A stretch of 64,000 bases of DNA from Folioceros fuciformis (lineage: Eukaryota; Anthocerotophyta; Anthocerotopsida; Anthocerotales), in assembly GCA_049999805.1 (NCBI GenBank), contig JBNGIO010006273.1, forward strand, positions 53,637 to 117,636, written 5' to 3'. This document shows, one piece after another, positions 34,931 through 47,300 of the stretch (positions are counted from its first letter, which is position 1; every line of letters begins with the position of its first letter). The notes under the pieces were generated by a model, which saw only the letters and a list, made by a program, of their open reading frames with translations, had not been told where the DNA came from and did not search any database. Made by a program: the position numbers and the translations under genes.

Positions 34931-35961
34931 CTATTTTGAACAAAAAGAAACCAAGTTAGACTTTCCTAGACCGATTACCAAACTTTTCCGTTCCACAGTC
35001 TTGAAGTCGAGCTTTGTCCTGACTTCCTTAGGTATGTGCACAAAGACCTTACATCCAAAGATCCTAAAATGAGAAATGGCTGGCTTCCTACCTGTCCAGC
35101 GTTCATACGGTGTGGAGACCTTGAAAGCTGTGGTGGGAAGTCGATTCTGTACATAAGTAGCAGTGTGAATTGCCTCTGCCCAGTACCTCCTTGATAGTCC
35201 TGACTGGTATAGCATGGCTTTTGCAGCTTCTTGCACATAGCGATTCTTAGATTCTGCAAGTGGATTTTGGCTGGATGTGTATGGGAAAGTGATCTGTCTT
35301 TCTATGCCAAGTGATCTGCAAAAATCTTGGAAATCACCACTGTTGAACTCTCCTCCTCCATCACTTCGAAGAACTTTAACCTTATTCCCAGTCTGTCTTT
35401 GTGAATAATTCACATAATCTACAAATCGATCAAGTGCCTCTGATTTTTGACGTAGGAAATTTGTCATAGTAAAATGGCTGTAATCATCTAGCAGCAACAT
35501 AAAGTAGGAGGCTCCTCCAAGAGATTTGACAGACATGGTCCGCATAGGTCGGTATGTACGACAGCAAGTGTTTCTGTGGCCCTATTTTGCTCATGAGGTT
35601 TCTTAGCATTTTGTTTTGGAAGCTTGGCATGAATACAGGCATCGCAAAGTACATCTACTTCCTGGACTGTTCAGGGAACCTTCTCTTGATACAGGTGTTC
35701 ACCAACCATGTTCTTCATTTTATTATAGTTCGGGTGTCCCAAACGACAATGCCAAAGCAGCTGATTACTGTCTTCCTCCAAACGCTTAGCTAAGTGTGCT
35801 CGAGTATGTGAGCTACTAGCACTTATCCCAACATGGGTGCAGCAATTAAGCCTATACAAGTTTGAATCCAAAACTCCTATGGCCAACTCGTTATGAGTCT
35901 TGCTATCAATCAGTCTGCACTGTTTTTCATCAAAGCTCACTTTGACACTCACTCTTGGCAC
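34931..35961 (-). pseudogene. Copia pre-integrase and integrase
   Basis: 35961-35671 encodes the GAG-pre-integrase part with LLWHCRLGHPNYNKM. 35545-34931 encodes the integrase core (YSHFTMTNFLRQKSEALDRF, RSDGGGEF, NPLAESKNR and FKVSTPYERWTGRKP). About 125 bp between them is frame-broken and contains the start of the core. Integrase would insert the cDNA copy; with RT missing this copy cannot act on its own. Confidence 0.85.
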
Positions 35962-36077
35962 ACATGTCTAACAGACATAAGGTTCTTCACCATCTGAGGA
36001 ACGTGAAGAACCTTATTCAGCCTTCTCACAGAGCCATCATACAAACGAATTTTTACTATCCCCACACCTAGCTATGT

Positions 36078-37442
36078 TCAGTCCACTCTGATCTCCCAGC
36101 AAGACAAATTGTCCGGGTGAGATTGTTGATAATCATCGAAGCTATCTCGATCATAGCAAATATGAGCCGATGCACTTGAGTCCATAAACCAGGATTGTTC
36201 ATCTGACTTAGTGTGCGCTAGAAACATAGTCAGTATGACATTGGAGCTTGAACCTGACGCCTTCATTTTTTAGATCATGTTGGCTTCAGGTGATCCAGAT
36301 TTTCGTGGATCACCTGCTCTCTTCTTTCGGTAGTCAGCCTCTATGTGGCCCATATTCTGACACCAGTTGCAAGTAAGCTTTCTGTGATTCGGATTGGGTG
36401 GAGTTCGTGTGCCCACAGTCATGGGCCTCCCTTGCAAGATCGAGCGGTTCCCGAATCTTCCTCCTCGACCACCTCTACCTCCTCTGCCAGTGTAGAGAAT
36501 GTGAACGTGTGAAGAATGACCTTGTCCTCTGTTCGAGCCCATCGAAGCCTCTTCCTTAAGCAGAGCCCCGATGGTGGTGGACAACGAAACCGTTGATGCT
36601 GCAGCCGTATGAATGCTGTTGTTTTGAGTACTTACGAAAACTCTGTACTTGTCTAGCAGCGACGTCAAGAGAGCAACAGAAGCCTGAAGTTCAGTGACCG
36701 TCGTGCCAGCAGTAGCAAGCTTCTGTCTCAAATGCCTCAAACGCATAACATGCTCTTCGACTGTCTCCGAATCCTTAATCTTGCAGTTCCAAAACGAGCG
36801 GGTGGCATGAACAAGTGATGATTGATTGGTTGTGGCAAACATCTGCGATAGGGCTGTCCAAGCCAGATGTGCCGTAACAGCATCTTCGATATGGTGCTTC
36901 ATGCTGTTATCAATGGTTAGTTCTAGGATGGCCCTAGCCTTCAAATCCTTCTTATTCCATGCTGTAATACCTACTACCGCTGCGTTTTGTCCCGGGTGAG
37001 GAGCAGAGCCATCCACCACCTCCCACAAGTCTTCTATCATCAAAAGGGTCTTAACCCTATGTGCCCAGACATCATAGTTGGACCCTGAGAATCGGTCCTT
37101 GTCCTTAAAATCAAGCTTCATTGAAGTCGTCAAGTTTGGTTGAAATCTCCGTTGATGAGCAACTGACTGCGTGAGCCAAGTTGGCAGGCTGCCCGAAAAC
37201 CAATCTCGTGATTTTGACGGGGGTGGAGAAAACGACCTTGACTGGGAACGAGGTTGCCCGGCTTCTCTCAATTTTTCTGCGGAGGTGGCTCTCTTAAGTG
37301 GCATACTGNNNNNNNNNNNNNNNNNNNNNNNNNNNNNNNNNNNNNNNNNNNNNNNNNNNNNNNNNNNNNNNNNNNNNNNNNNNNNNNNNNNNNNNNNNNN
37401 NNNNNNNNGCTGCGTTTTGTCCCGGGTGAGGAGCAGAGCCAT
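36078..37442 (-). pseudogene. Copia gag and protease, with assembly gap
   Basis: Gag (MKLDFKDKDRFSGSNYDVWA onward, ending at 36270) carries a zinc knuckle CNWCQNMGHIEADY in which the last Cys is Tyr, after a Gly/Arg-rich stretch (GRGGRGGRGGRFGN). A stop separates it from the protease at 36266-36078, where the motif is WFMDSSASAHIC (DSG to DSS). The N-terminal side runs into the 100-N gap at 37309-37408; the 330 bp before the gap and the 329 bp after it are diverged duplicates (about 5 percent), so the true start of gag is uncertain. Confidence 0.8.
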
Positions 37443-37737
37443 CCACCACCTCCCATAGGTCTTCTATCATCAGAAGAGTCTTAACCCTATGTGCCTAGAC
37501 ATCATAGTTGGACCCTGTGAATCGGTCCTTGTCCTTAAAATCAAGCTTCATTGAAGTCGTCATGTTTGGTTGAATTCTCCGTTGATGAGCAACTGACTGC
37601 GTGAGCCAAGTTGGCAGGTTGCCCGAAAACCGATCTCGTGATTTGACGGGGGTGGAGAACACGACCTTGACTGGGAACGAGGTTGCCCGGCTTCTCTCAA
37701 TTTCTTTGTGGAGGTGGCTCTCTTAAGTAGCATATTG
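36979..37737. repeat. ~330-bp direct duplication flanking a 100-N gap
   Basis: 36979-37308 and 37409-37737 align over their whole length with about 17 differences and one 1-bp indel, and the gap (37309-37408) lies exactly between them. Five percent divergence is high for alleles, so two related element copies may have been joined. Confidence 0.85.
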
Positions 37738-38401
37738 GACATGCCACCTTAACAGGCTCGAAAGCGTCCTCATGTTGTTCACGACCTCTAACAGGAACTT
37801 GCGATTGAATCACATGCGTCGTGTCAAAAAGGACTTGTAGCCTTATGGATACTCCCTCCAGAATCTGCTCCAGAGAAGTGATATGATCGTGGAACCCCTG
37901 AATCAAAGAAGGCAAATGATCCAGTGAGCCTAAGCCCATTTTTCTGGCTAGGTATCCCGATTGCTTACGACATGAACAATTGGATGGCTGCCAAAAAGAT
38001 CTTCTTGACGGTGTAACCGCAAATGAAGGAGGGTGCGAATTGTGGCAATCTATGTGCCTAAGAGTTCGAGAAAACGCCTCTCCTATGTTGGACAGAAAAC
38101 TTGGCGAGAAATCTCTGCTCTGCCAACCTACAGAGCGCCCTCTATCGCGGCCTCTGCGCGGCATGGTGCATGCAATTCATGTGGATAGAGACCACAGATA
38201 GGAAGAAATCGAGACATGCCGATGCTGCATACTGAAGATTGCAGGAATCTGTGCGTGCAACACCGCCGAAGCCATGGCACGAATTTTGCAGGCGTGTAAT
38301 CACAACACCCTGGAGAATCTAGCCGTGAGCATCAAGTAGTGATTCCATCTCATGCCGCGCTCAATTTGAATGCCACCACCTGGGATCCCGATCTGATACC
38401 A
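37738..38401 (-). other. Leader region and PBS of the minus-strand copia
   Basis: Between the 5' LTR and gag. A 155-codon minus-strand open frame (38164-37697) starts MPRRGRDRGRSVGWQSRDFS, is basic at the start, and resembles in position the extra leader ORF of the young copia. No domain recognised. PBS complement CTGATACCA at 38393-38401. Confidence 0.5.
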
Positions 38402-38588
38402 TAGAAAAACAAAAAGGTGGTTATTTCATGGTCAGGCACCTTTTAAATGCACCCAGCAGTTATTTACAGTTTAGGTTTTAGTTATGAAACCTTTAGAAAT
38501 CTCATTATTATTAATTCTAGATATTCACTTTCCTAATTCACTTGTCTATACTATGCTGCAGCTAGGCTACAAACATCACACTTTTCTA
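38402..38588 (-). repeat. 5' LTR of the minus-strand copia
   Basis: 187 bp with ends TAGAAAA and TTTTCTA in both orientations, adjoining the PBS at its left edge. Confidence 0.85.
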
Positions 38589-38727
38589 CTCGTGGGATAG
38601 GAATATAGGATAGGAATATACCAGATTGGTGGTTTAGAACTATGTAGGCTACTTAAGCCCCTATTTTTATTTATTGGATTTATTATGTAATTTGAGTGTG
38701 TTAAGAAGAAGCTAAAAAAGTCAGAAA

Positions 38728-38923
38728 GTTCTAATCCAAGCAATAAGCCATGCGGCAGAATTGAGCCGGTGGCCAGAAATGGATAATGGATAGATAACGG
38801 AGTCCGAGCAATCATTGGAGTGAACGTTCTAATCCAAGCAATAAGCCGTGCGGCAGAATTGAGCCGGTGGCCAGAAATGGATAATGGATAGATAACGGAG
38901 TCCGAGCAATCATTGGAGTGAAC
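38728..38923. repeat. 98-bp perfect-type tandem duplication
   Basis: GTTCTAATCCAAGCAATAAG starts at 38728 and again at 38826. The two 98-bp units differ at about two positions (CCATGCGG versus CCGTGCGG), so the duplication is recent. Confidence 0.9.
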
Positions 38924-39852
38924 CCTTTGTTGGAGATGGATGGGTCACCGGAGCTTAGTCGGGGTCCCTGAGGAAGCGGAGAGAGTGCACTTTGATGAGT
39001 AGAGGGGTAAAGACCTGGTAGTAAAGGTCACCTGGATTTTGAAAGAACTATGGACTAGAGAAAGCTTGTGATATGACGGAGAAGTGGAATCTTAGCATCT
39101 TCTACACATTATTATCACCAAGTATGTGAGTCCTATTATCAACAACTCGTTGATACAACTTCTACGCTATACATAGGAGTTATCTATAGCTATGCATAGC
39201 CTAAGTGAGAACTGCGGTATACCATGTAAGGTAATGCTTTAACAATGATTTTACACATGGCCCAAACACTAGCCGGCAACCCTGAAGGGTGTTTACTCCT
39301 TACAAATCTCTTCGAGCTTCTACACATTCCTCCTAGAGATGGAGGGAGGATCTCATTTATTGATATATGCACTTCAGATGCATGCGAGATTCCAAGCCTA
39401 GTTGTGTCTCCAAGAACGAACTCACTATGTCAGAGTACACTTACACTGATTACGACCTTGTTCTTCAGTCTCTTTCAGACCAAAGCGCGTACTATCCTTC
39501 CAGGGGACAATTGTGCTACCTGTAGCCAGGCAAGGGGTAAAGGACATGAAAGGGGGATGTCCTTGACAGATGCAAGCACCCAGTTCCACTGCTATAGCAT
39601 GTGATCTGCCCATGTCAGTTGATACGAGTTAGTACTTCTCCCCTGCTGTAGCCCGTAAACCACGAGCCGCCCGCTGTCTCCTGTCTCCTGTCTCCTTCTG
39701 TGTCGACTTCAAAGCTACAGTTCAGACTGTCTCTTCACAAATTACAGCAGCAATTACCGGCCACGCACCAAGTCCCTCACAATCTTTCCCACTGCTACTC
39801 CACCCTCGTAGTCATCTGATCTACTCCCAGGAGGTCCTCGGAAGTGACTTTC
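38924..39852. other. Spacer and probable promoter/5' leader of the next gene
   Basis: No coding region is supported. The last ~200 bp are C/T-rich (CTGTCTCCTGTCTCC) as in a transcribed leader; no clear TATA box was found. Confidence 0.4.
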
Positions 39853-40230
39853 ATGGCGGATCGCTACTCGCCACAGGCACTCAGCGCTCCTCCTCCTTCG
39901 CCATGGACGCCTCTCTTGTTCATCGCGGTGCTGGGTTGCATCTGGATCCTGCCATCATGGCTTCACCGTGAGCCTGTGCAAGAATGGGATAGCGCGAGCC
40001 AGCTGAGAGTACTACTGAGCTGGCTGGTTCCTGCTGGTCTGATCTTCTGTCTGCTCCGGGTTTATGCTCCTCCGCAACACACTGGGCAGTTGCAGTACCC
40101 ACAGTCCAAGCAGATCTCTAGTCGTTCCCAGAACTTCTCCGCTCCTTACAGCATCATATGGGCCTGCCTTATGGTGCTCACCCTGCTATTGTTGCTTCAC
40201 GGCACAGCACACGGTCGGGTTGCCGAGTAA
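39853..40230 (+). CDS. Small three-helix membrane protein, intronless
   Basis: 125 codons from ATG 39853 (MADRYSPQALSAPPPSPWTP) to TAA. Three hydrophobic segments: LLFIAVLGCIWILP (about 21-34), VLLSWLVPAGLIFCLLRVYA (about 53-72) and IIWACLMVLTLLLLLHG (about 102-118). Loops are short and charged or polar. The WTPLLFIAV start of helix 1 and a second helix after a polar turn faintly recall plant DUF3339 proteins, but that family is shorter and I am not confident. It would sit in an endomembrane. The start is the first Met after a pyrimidine-rich leader; an in-frame non-ATG extension of three codons is ignored. Confidence 0.55.
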   Translation: MADRYSPQALSAPPPSPWTPLLFIAVLGCIWILPSWLHREPVQEWDSASQLRVLLSWLVPAGLIFCLLRVYAPPQHTGQLQYPQSKQISSRSQNFSAPYSIIWACLMVLTLLLLLHGTAHGRVAE

Positions 40231-40238
40231 TTAGCAGG

Positions 40239-40568
40239 CTAAAGGGTGCGTCTACGGCTTTGGTTTGATGGGGGCCTTGTGGAACGTCGACCCAGTTGTG
40301 TAATATCAAATTCCATTTCGGGCTCGGGACACTCATAATATTTCCTCCTGACGTGAGTGCACCAGTGGATAACGGGAGCCAGCAGAAAGCTTTCGACATC
40401 GTTGGAGAATTTGAAGCAACCATCCTCAGAAAAACTCTTGTGGAGTGACGGTTTCTTGATGTGTCCAATAATCACAGTATGTTCCCTCGATTTTGAGATT
40501 TTGAAAAAGATGCCATGGGTGGCTTGGCCAGCAATTGATGGACACGCTTGCTTCATGACTGATGTCAA
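40239..40568 (-). CDS. Hypothetical 109-codon ORF, possibly a gene 3' exon
   Basis: The minus strand encodes GIFFKISKSREHTVIIGHIK, an SFSEDGCFKFSNDVESFLLA segment, VIHWCTHVRRKYYECPEPEM and a basic tail ending SRRRTL. It ends 9 bp from the stop of the membrane-protein gene, in convergent arrangement. Mixed hydrophobic and charged spacing looks protein-like, but I recognise no family and see no upstream exon. It may be a relic. Confidence 0.3.
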   Translation of the reverse strand: MTSVMKQACPSIAGQATHGIFFKISKSREHTVIIGHIKKPSLHKSFSEDGCFKFSNDVESFLLAPVIHWCTHVRRKYYECPEPEMEFDITQLGRRSTRPPSNQSRRRTL

Positions 40569-40672
40569 TCGTCTCGTTATGTTCTTTCGTCTAGACGTCT
40601 AGTGCATTCCGACAGCCCTGTATCATAAAATCATTTTGAAAATGTAGTGACTTGGATGAGTTTACATGCTGG

Positions 40673-40840
40673 GTTTTTGTCAACATTCCCACGAAAGACG
40701 TGGTGACATACAATTGATAGCAGCTGGGTGTGCGCAGCAAGGACTCACCCAAGAGATTCGTGATCGATATGGACAATCCGAGCAAGGAGGCCTCATTTTG
40801 GCCGATCATGTTACTTTCACTTGCCTCCTCAAGGCATGTA
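40673..40840 (+). pseudogene. PPR-protein relic (one repeat)
   Basis: The plus strand reads VFVNIPTKDVVTYN, then after a frame break with two stops AAGCAQQGLTQEI and HVTFTCLLKAC. This is the typical L/S-type pentatricopeptide repeat wording of plant organelle RNA-editing factors (...KDVVSWN... ...HVTFxxLLxAC). Only about 55 codons remain and no neighbouring repeats are recognisable. It is immediately followed by the hairpin at 40842-40895. Confidence 0.6.
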
Positions 40841-40841
40841 C

Positions 40842-40895
40842 GATTCAGTTGCCTGCTTTCTTGTAGTGCCCTACAAGAAAGCAGGCAACTGAATC
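40842..40895. repeat. Perfect 25-bp inverted repeat with 4-nt loop
   Basis: Arm 1 (40842-40866) begins GATTCAGTTGCCTGC and ends CTTGTAG; arm 2 (40871-40895) is its exact reverse complement; loop TGCC. Pairing stops abruptly on both sides. It is the longest perfect hairpin I found in the window. Confidence 0.95.
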
Positions 40896-41369
40896 CCAGC
40901 CTGTTGGATAAGGACTGCTGAATAATGTAGGTAGTGCTGGGCAACTTCCTTGTGGACACGTAAGGATTCAAGATGTTTTGGTTTTTGCAGTTGTAAGGGT
41001 CGACCGTGAGAGCAATGGACGCCATAGCCAGTACGGGGAAGCCTGTACAAAGTATGTTCGCAAATCTTCATGTATATAGTATGTACCTACGTCCGGTAGA
41101 CAAATATCCCACGGTACATGGATTTCTGCCTCTTTGTGCCCAACAACGCGCTGCGTGTTGATGCATACTGCCAGTCCTCGTGGGTTTACATACCCAACTC
41201 ACTCCGTGCAACGGGACGGGGCTGAATATGTAAGTAAAAAAAGCTTGGGGCCGTAGCTTGCCTGCATTTTGAATTCGTCGTGGGCGCCAAATGCTGGCAG
41301 AGAGCTTATGGTGAAGGCTGTGGGTAGCGTAACGGGCACTTGGGCGTATCTGCCTTCCGAAGAGACCGC

Positions 41370-44300
41370 ATGGCACCAACTTTCTGCATTCCCGAACGAT
41401 TGGACGAGCTCTTCACGACCCGGGATCCGCCGGACAGGCTACTGTGCCAGCATCTCGTTCCAATTGAGGATCTTACCGAGGAGCTCGTAAAAGGTTCACA
41501 ATTTTCTACCGTCAATGTCCGCCTTTCCTTGCCACCTCTTGGGGATGGAATGTTAGAGGGAGCATTTTCTTCCGCTTTTCACTCTCCTAGCTGAGTAGTC
41601 ACCGGTAGCGGTGTCCGAATTCTTAGGAGAAAAATCCTCAATTGTGCAAGTACTGATTGTCTGCTGGCAGAGGTGACATACGAGCTGAGCGAGAGAGAAG
41701 TGGTGAGCATTGAAGACCAAGATTTGTTCGATCAGGTTTACTCCCTTGTCAGGTGTGCTGGTGGTGGGTGGAAGGTTTTTCCTGACGGCAAGTCTTGTTT
41801 GGGAAGCTGGCAGTGGAGTTGCTGGATTGGCCAGCCTTTCTGTGCGGTGTTCTGTTAATGAGGAGTGTGTTGACGTTGCAGGGGCTTTGCTTCGTTGGAG
41901 CCCTTTTCCAAGAGCCGACTCCTTGAAAGCCTGTGTTCCAACCTCTCTGTGCTCATTGCCTCCATTGATCCAATTCTTGCCTCCGGAAGCGAGTCTGCCT
42001 TGGAGGCGGAATTCCGACGACAGAGCATTTGTTCAATTCGCAATGCCCTTAAAATCTATGTCTATTTCATCCACCAAATCCTCGCGCCTGGGGATTCGGC
42101 TGTGCTGTCGAGAACGGAACGGCTTGCTAAAGGGAAGGTCTGTGCAGGCCACGTCGAGTGATGTTGTTGATGTCCTGATGTATAGTGCCTCTAAATGGGA
42201 AGGTCTCTTTTCTGCAGGGAAGGAAATCTCGTCAGAAACATGTCCCTCAACAATGGGACAGGGAGGCTCTGCAAACAAGATTCATCAGGGTTCTGGCAGC
42301 AGCTGCTCTCTCTAATCTACGGCAGCTTTTTGGGACAGCCCAACTTGAAGAGGGTTTTGTTCGGCTGATTGCAGAGTAAGGGTCTAACATCTCAAATTCA
42401 GCTAGCAAAGGTGTTCATGTTTAAGGAACTTGATGAACTAAATTGGTGTCTCACAGGGCCGCTTTCACAATGTTGGAAAGTCCGGCAGCAGTGAGAGATA
42501 AGGACCTGAAAGATGCACTGTGCAACATCGGTTCAGTTTGTGCCACCAAATATGGATACCTAGAGCAGTCCGTGGCCTGTGTTGTGGATCTTCTGCACAA
42601 GTTTGACCACTTGCCTGTGCATCTGGCTCAATTAGTGGCAGTGTCCAAAGAAAGCTTTGGGGACACTACCTTTGCGTCAAGTGTGCTTCGGGAGATTGGT
42701 CGGACAAACGCAAAAGATTATGCCCGGGACTCCAAAGGTGCAGAAAAAATTGGGCTCTTCCTGGTTGAGCTGACTACTAGGCTGCCAAAGGTTATGTGCA
42801 CTAACCTCAGCTTTCTGATGCACCACATGGATGGCGAGGCATACAAAATGAGGAATGCTCTTGTTCAGGTAATGGGTATACTAGTCGCAAAAGCATTTGG
42901 GGATCCAAGTGGCAATGGGTCAACAGAGCCATCTTCATCAAGGACTAGACAGGTTCTTCTTGATAAGTTACTCGAGCGAACTCGGGATGCCAATGCATAT
43001 ACAAGGACCAAGACCCTGCAGACCTGGGCCAGACTTTGTCAGGACGGAGCCATATCAATCGGCCACTGGAACTTAGTTGCCAGCATTGCCGCTGGCAGGC
43101 TGGAGGATAAAAGTGCCTTCGTTCGAAAAAGTGCTCTTGAATTACTTGCAACGCTGCTGCAGTTCAATCCCTTTGGACCGAAGCTCCGCTCAGCAGCTTT
43201 TGAGGCTACACTTGAGAAATACAGAAAGCAACTGGAGGAGATGAGTGTGCCTGCTACATCCGAGTCTAGCGATGCGGATGGCGCTTTGACTCCTGCAGTC
43301 CCTAGTGTTGTGCATCCCACGGAAGGAGCTGAGTCCCAGACTAGTGATGCTTCAGAGCTGGATAATGTTGGTGCTTCTGAGGACGTAATGGCAGAAAATA
43401 ACACACAAGCAACCGCAACTTCTCCAAGCCCTGAGACCCCTGCCACAGAAATGAAAGGGACTCCTCGCCTGGATGTTGGGGGTTTGGAACAAACTCGTGC
43501 CTTGGTTGCTTCGCTCGAAGCAGGGCTACATTTCTCAAAATGCATGGCTTCCACAATGCCCATGTTAGCTCAACTGCTTGCATCAAAGACGCTTACTGAT
43601 GTTGATCAAACCATACAGCTTCTCATGTGCTGCAAGCAATTTCAAGTTGATGGCTCAGAAGACAAGATTCGCAAGATATTGCCACTTGTGAGTGGTCGCC
43701 ACATTTTCCTTAATGCACAAAGTACAAGTGTTGGTACGAAGAGTATAACGTTAGATTATAACAATGCTCAGCTACCCTTGAAGGGATACTTGTTTGTCGC
43801 TTTGTAGGTCTTCTCCCAGGAGCAGGGTATTCGAGAAGCTGTTGAAGATGCATTCCATCTTTTGTACAGTAAAAAGAGTCCCTCTGAGACTGCAGCCAAC
43901 CTTATAAATTTGACCTTAGAGGCCAATCTTGGGGATCTGGCTTCCATTGAGGCACTAGTCAGTAAGTTCATGGAGAAAGGAGAGATTTCGCAAAGCACGG
44001 TAATTTTCATGACTTGAACATGCGCTTCTACTTTTTCTATTCTGTGCTTCACCGGCGTCCTACTCTTTCTGGCTTCTTACAGGTATCACGCCTTTGGGAC
44101 ATATTTAGGTTCAATGCTATAGGAGTTACAGCTGACCAAAGTCGCGGAGCTCTGGTTATACTGACTATGGCTGCCAAAACCTGCCCCAAAGTTTTGAGTT
44201 CAAATCTGCAGAATATGTTGGATATTGGGTTTGGTCGTCGAGCAAAGGAAGATGTTCTCCTTGCAAGATTCGCCTGCATAGGTCTTCAAAGGCTTTCTGA

Positions 44301-47300
44301 TGAGGACCGCGTAAAGCTTGGGGGTAGCCACAAAGCCTTTAACCTGTTGTCTAGTCTGATCACCAAGGGTGGCTTATCAGATGCTATCTGGTACTCGGTG
44401 GCAGAGCAAGCCATAAATTCCATTTATGTGCTACATCCCATGCCAGAGACATTCTTGGCAAATCTTTTAGTCTCTTTCTCTCAGTCAGTGTTTTCAGGAT
44501 GTGCAAATGGGTCAGAGTCTCCATGTAACTCCGACCAGGGCGAGTCAGCTGGTCCAGGCTTGGGTTTTACACCACTGCCTCCTGATTGCTCCATATCAGT
44601 TTCTGCCATGGCCAGATTCTTCTTTACAGTGGCTCATGTTGCTTTGAAGCAACTTGTCTACGTCGAGAACTGTGTGCGTGTTCTGCGCAAACAGAAAGCC
44701 CAGAAAGAGCGTGAGGAGGCCTCCATAACTGGAGAAAGGAAAGATAGAAGCAAGCTTCCTCAGGTGACGGATCTCTGCAGTTTAGCTCTTACCCTCAATG
44801 GAGAGGTTCTTTGATCATAATGGAAAAACCTCATGATGCAGAGGTCGATCATCACTGAAGAACTGGGGTTGGTTGCAACCGAAGATGCCCGCCTGGATAG
44901 TCTTCTGGAAAATGCAGAAGCTGAGATTGTTTCTGGTGGAGACGATCAAACGACCCTCATCAGCGTTATTGCACCCTTGGTGGCAAAGCTATGCAGGAAA
45001 TATGCTCGACTGCAACAGGTGATGGATGTCCAAGCTTTCAACACAATACAGTCATGTTCGCAGCAAGGGACCACCCTGACAGATTATTTATTTGTCTGTC
45101 TCTCATTGCAGCACCCAGAGCTTCGATCTGCCTCGATGCTAGCACTTTGCAAGTTGATGGCTGTTGATGCGCAATTTTGGTATGAACTTACTCAGGGATC
45201 TGTCTCTCGAACTTAATGAGTTAAGAAGTCGTTATTACTTACACTTAACAACGTTCTCTCCATCAGTAATGCACTCATTGTTGGCCATGTGCAGTGATCA
45301 AAATCTTCAGCTCTTGGTGACAGTTGCACGGACCTCAACAGAAGAATCTCTACGGTCGAATTGCGTGATAGCGTTGGGAGATCTGTCCATGAGGTTTCCA
45401 AATCTGCTGGAACCTTGGACAGAACATGTCTACTCATGTCTCCATGACAGTTCTGCAGTTGTTCGGAAGAATGCGGTGCTCGTACTGGCACACTTGATCC
45501 TGAATGACATGATGAAGGTCAGTAACTGTAGAAGCACTCGTGATAAGTCGATTGTGCTGTGCAGCTCTCTGTGAGCTGTTTTGTGCTAGATTTCAGAGAC
45601 GTTAAGGACAGCATTTGTTGCTAATCTGTTGCTGGATGGCAGGTGAAAGGTCATGTCACAGAGCTTGCTCTACATTTTGAAGACGAAGATCAGAGAGTGG
45701 CCAGTCTTGTAAAACTCTTCTTTCATGAGCTGTCTAAAAAGGGTGAGAGCGCGACTAACTTGTCCAGTCAGTTGGGTCAAGAGTTGTGGTAGACAATCTG
45801 ACCTTGTAGTCCTTCTCCAGGGAACAATCCAATATATAGTCTCCTCCCAGACATGATAAGCCGCATGTCTTCCATGGCAAACTTGCCACAAGAACAGTTT
45901 CGGAGTACCTTACAGTTCTTGATCAGTTTCATCGAGAAGGTTCTGTACTGTTTCTGTTGTAACCTTTTCTTGCATGCTGTCACTATTTTTGATGCACACA
46001 ATATTAATTGGCGTCGAGGTCTTCAAATCTCTTGCATATCGTAACAATTGTTTTGGTTTCCAATGATCTCGGGAACAGGACAAGCATGCAGAGGGACTCG
46101 TTGAGAAGCTTTGCAACCGTTTTCCTGGAACATCAGGCAGGTTTCTTTTTCTCCAACCGCTGACAGAACTCTTCTATGGTCTTTGTGAGACCCACATTTA
46201 GCATTGTGGTGCAATGACCTCCCTTGTCTTGCTGGTTACTGAACGGCTTAATGTGCACAGATGCCAAACAATGGCGGGATATCGCATACTGCGTCTCTGA
46301 GCTGAAATGCACCGAAAAGGGGATGAAGAAATTGATGGACATGTTCAAGACTTACGAGTTTGCTTTGCTGGACGAGGAGGTTGTTCAGCTCCTTGAGGCT
46401 GTGGTATCAAAGGTAAATGGCTTCTTGTTTACTGTGAACTGATGAAGTCCGTAGAGCCTCTGATGGTGATTTATATTGACAGATCATGTCATGTCCACAG
46501 GCAGCCAAGAAAGCAGGAAACGCAGAGCTGAAATTGTTGTATGATGAATTCAGCGAGAAAGTTAGGATGTGCCACAACGAACAAGCAGAGAGGGAACATG
46601 CATTCCAGACAGTGGATTTTCACGGGATTATTACAGGCCAGCTCCATGACTCTGACCTGATTAACCAACCTGTAGACGAACGGGATCCGATTGACTTCGC
46701 GCAGAAGGGTAACGAACAGGATACCTTCCAGTACTCTGGAACACGCGCAAAGAAAGGTAACGAGCACCTCAGTAAGTGTGCTGTTTGCAGTTCTTTATGT
46801 GCCCAAAAGTTCTTATTTGAAGGTTCAGCTGGGAGTCTGATGGGTAACGCTCTACCGTAGGTGGACCTAATACTTGTATTCTAAGTGACGACGAAGATCA
46901 TCACAGCCCAGTAGTGAGCATAAAGGGAGAAAATGTTTCACGTGAATCAACGGAAGGGCCAAGCAACAAAGCAGAGCTGTCAACTGATGGATCTCCTATC
47001 ACAACAATCCGCTCCCAGGAACAGAAACGTATTCAAGCAAGAGAAATCGAGATGGCTGCAAAAGTCCCTACCGAGGATGTTGAGGAGTCGCATTCAGATT
47101 GTAACGTTGAGGAGTTGCATTCAGATTCTAATGTTGAGGGAAGGGCAGGTGATACAAGGGATCTTGAAGAGGCAGCTAACATGCAGGAGCAGAGAAAATT
47201 ATCAATAGAAGAGGCACACTCTAGCTGGTCAGAGTCTACCATCTCTGTAGAACGAGAGGCGTGGTCAAAAGACTCCGAAAGCTTCTCACCGAATGAGAAT

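Larger units (their letters stand above)
34051..38588 (-). mobile_element. Minus-strand Ty1/copia with 187-bp LTRs, RT region replaced
   Basis: The 5' LTR is on the right (38588-38402) and the 3' LTR on the left (34237-34051), both 187 bp and clearly diverged. The LTR ends are TAGAAAA...TTTTCTA, not TG...CA. The PBS TGGTATCAG abuts the 5' LTR at 38401-38393. Flanks CTGGT (34046-34050) and CTCGT (38589-38593) may be a decayed target duplication. Coding order on the minus strand is leader, gag, protease, pre-integrase and integrase, then a foreign 305-bp piece (34620-34925), then RNase H and the C-terminus. The RT domain is absent. A 100-N gap with flanking duplication lies in gag. Confidence 0.85.

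Noticed and set aside
43039-43563. 174-codon minus-strand ORF
   Set aside because: Antisense shadow of the large CAP-D2 exon 5.
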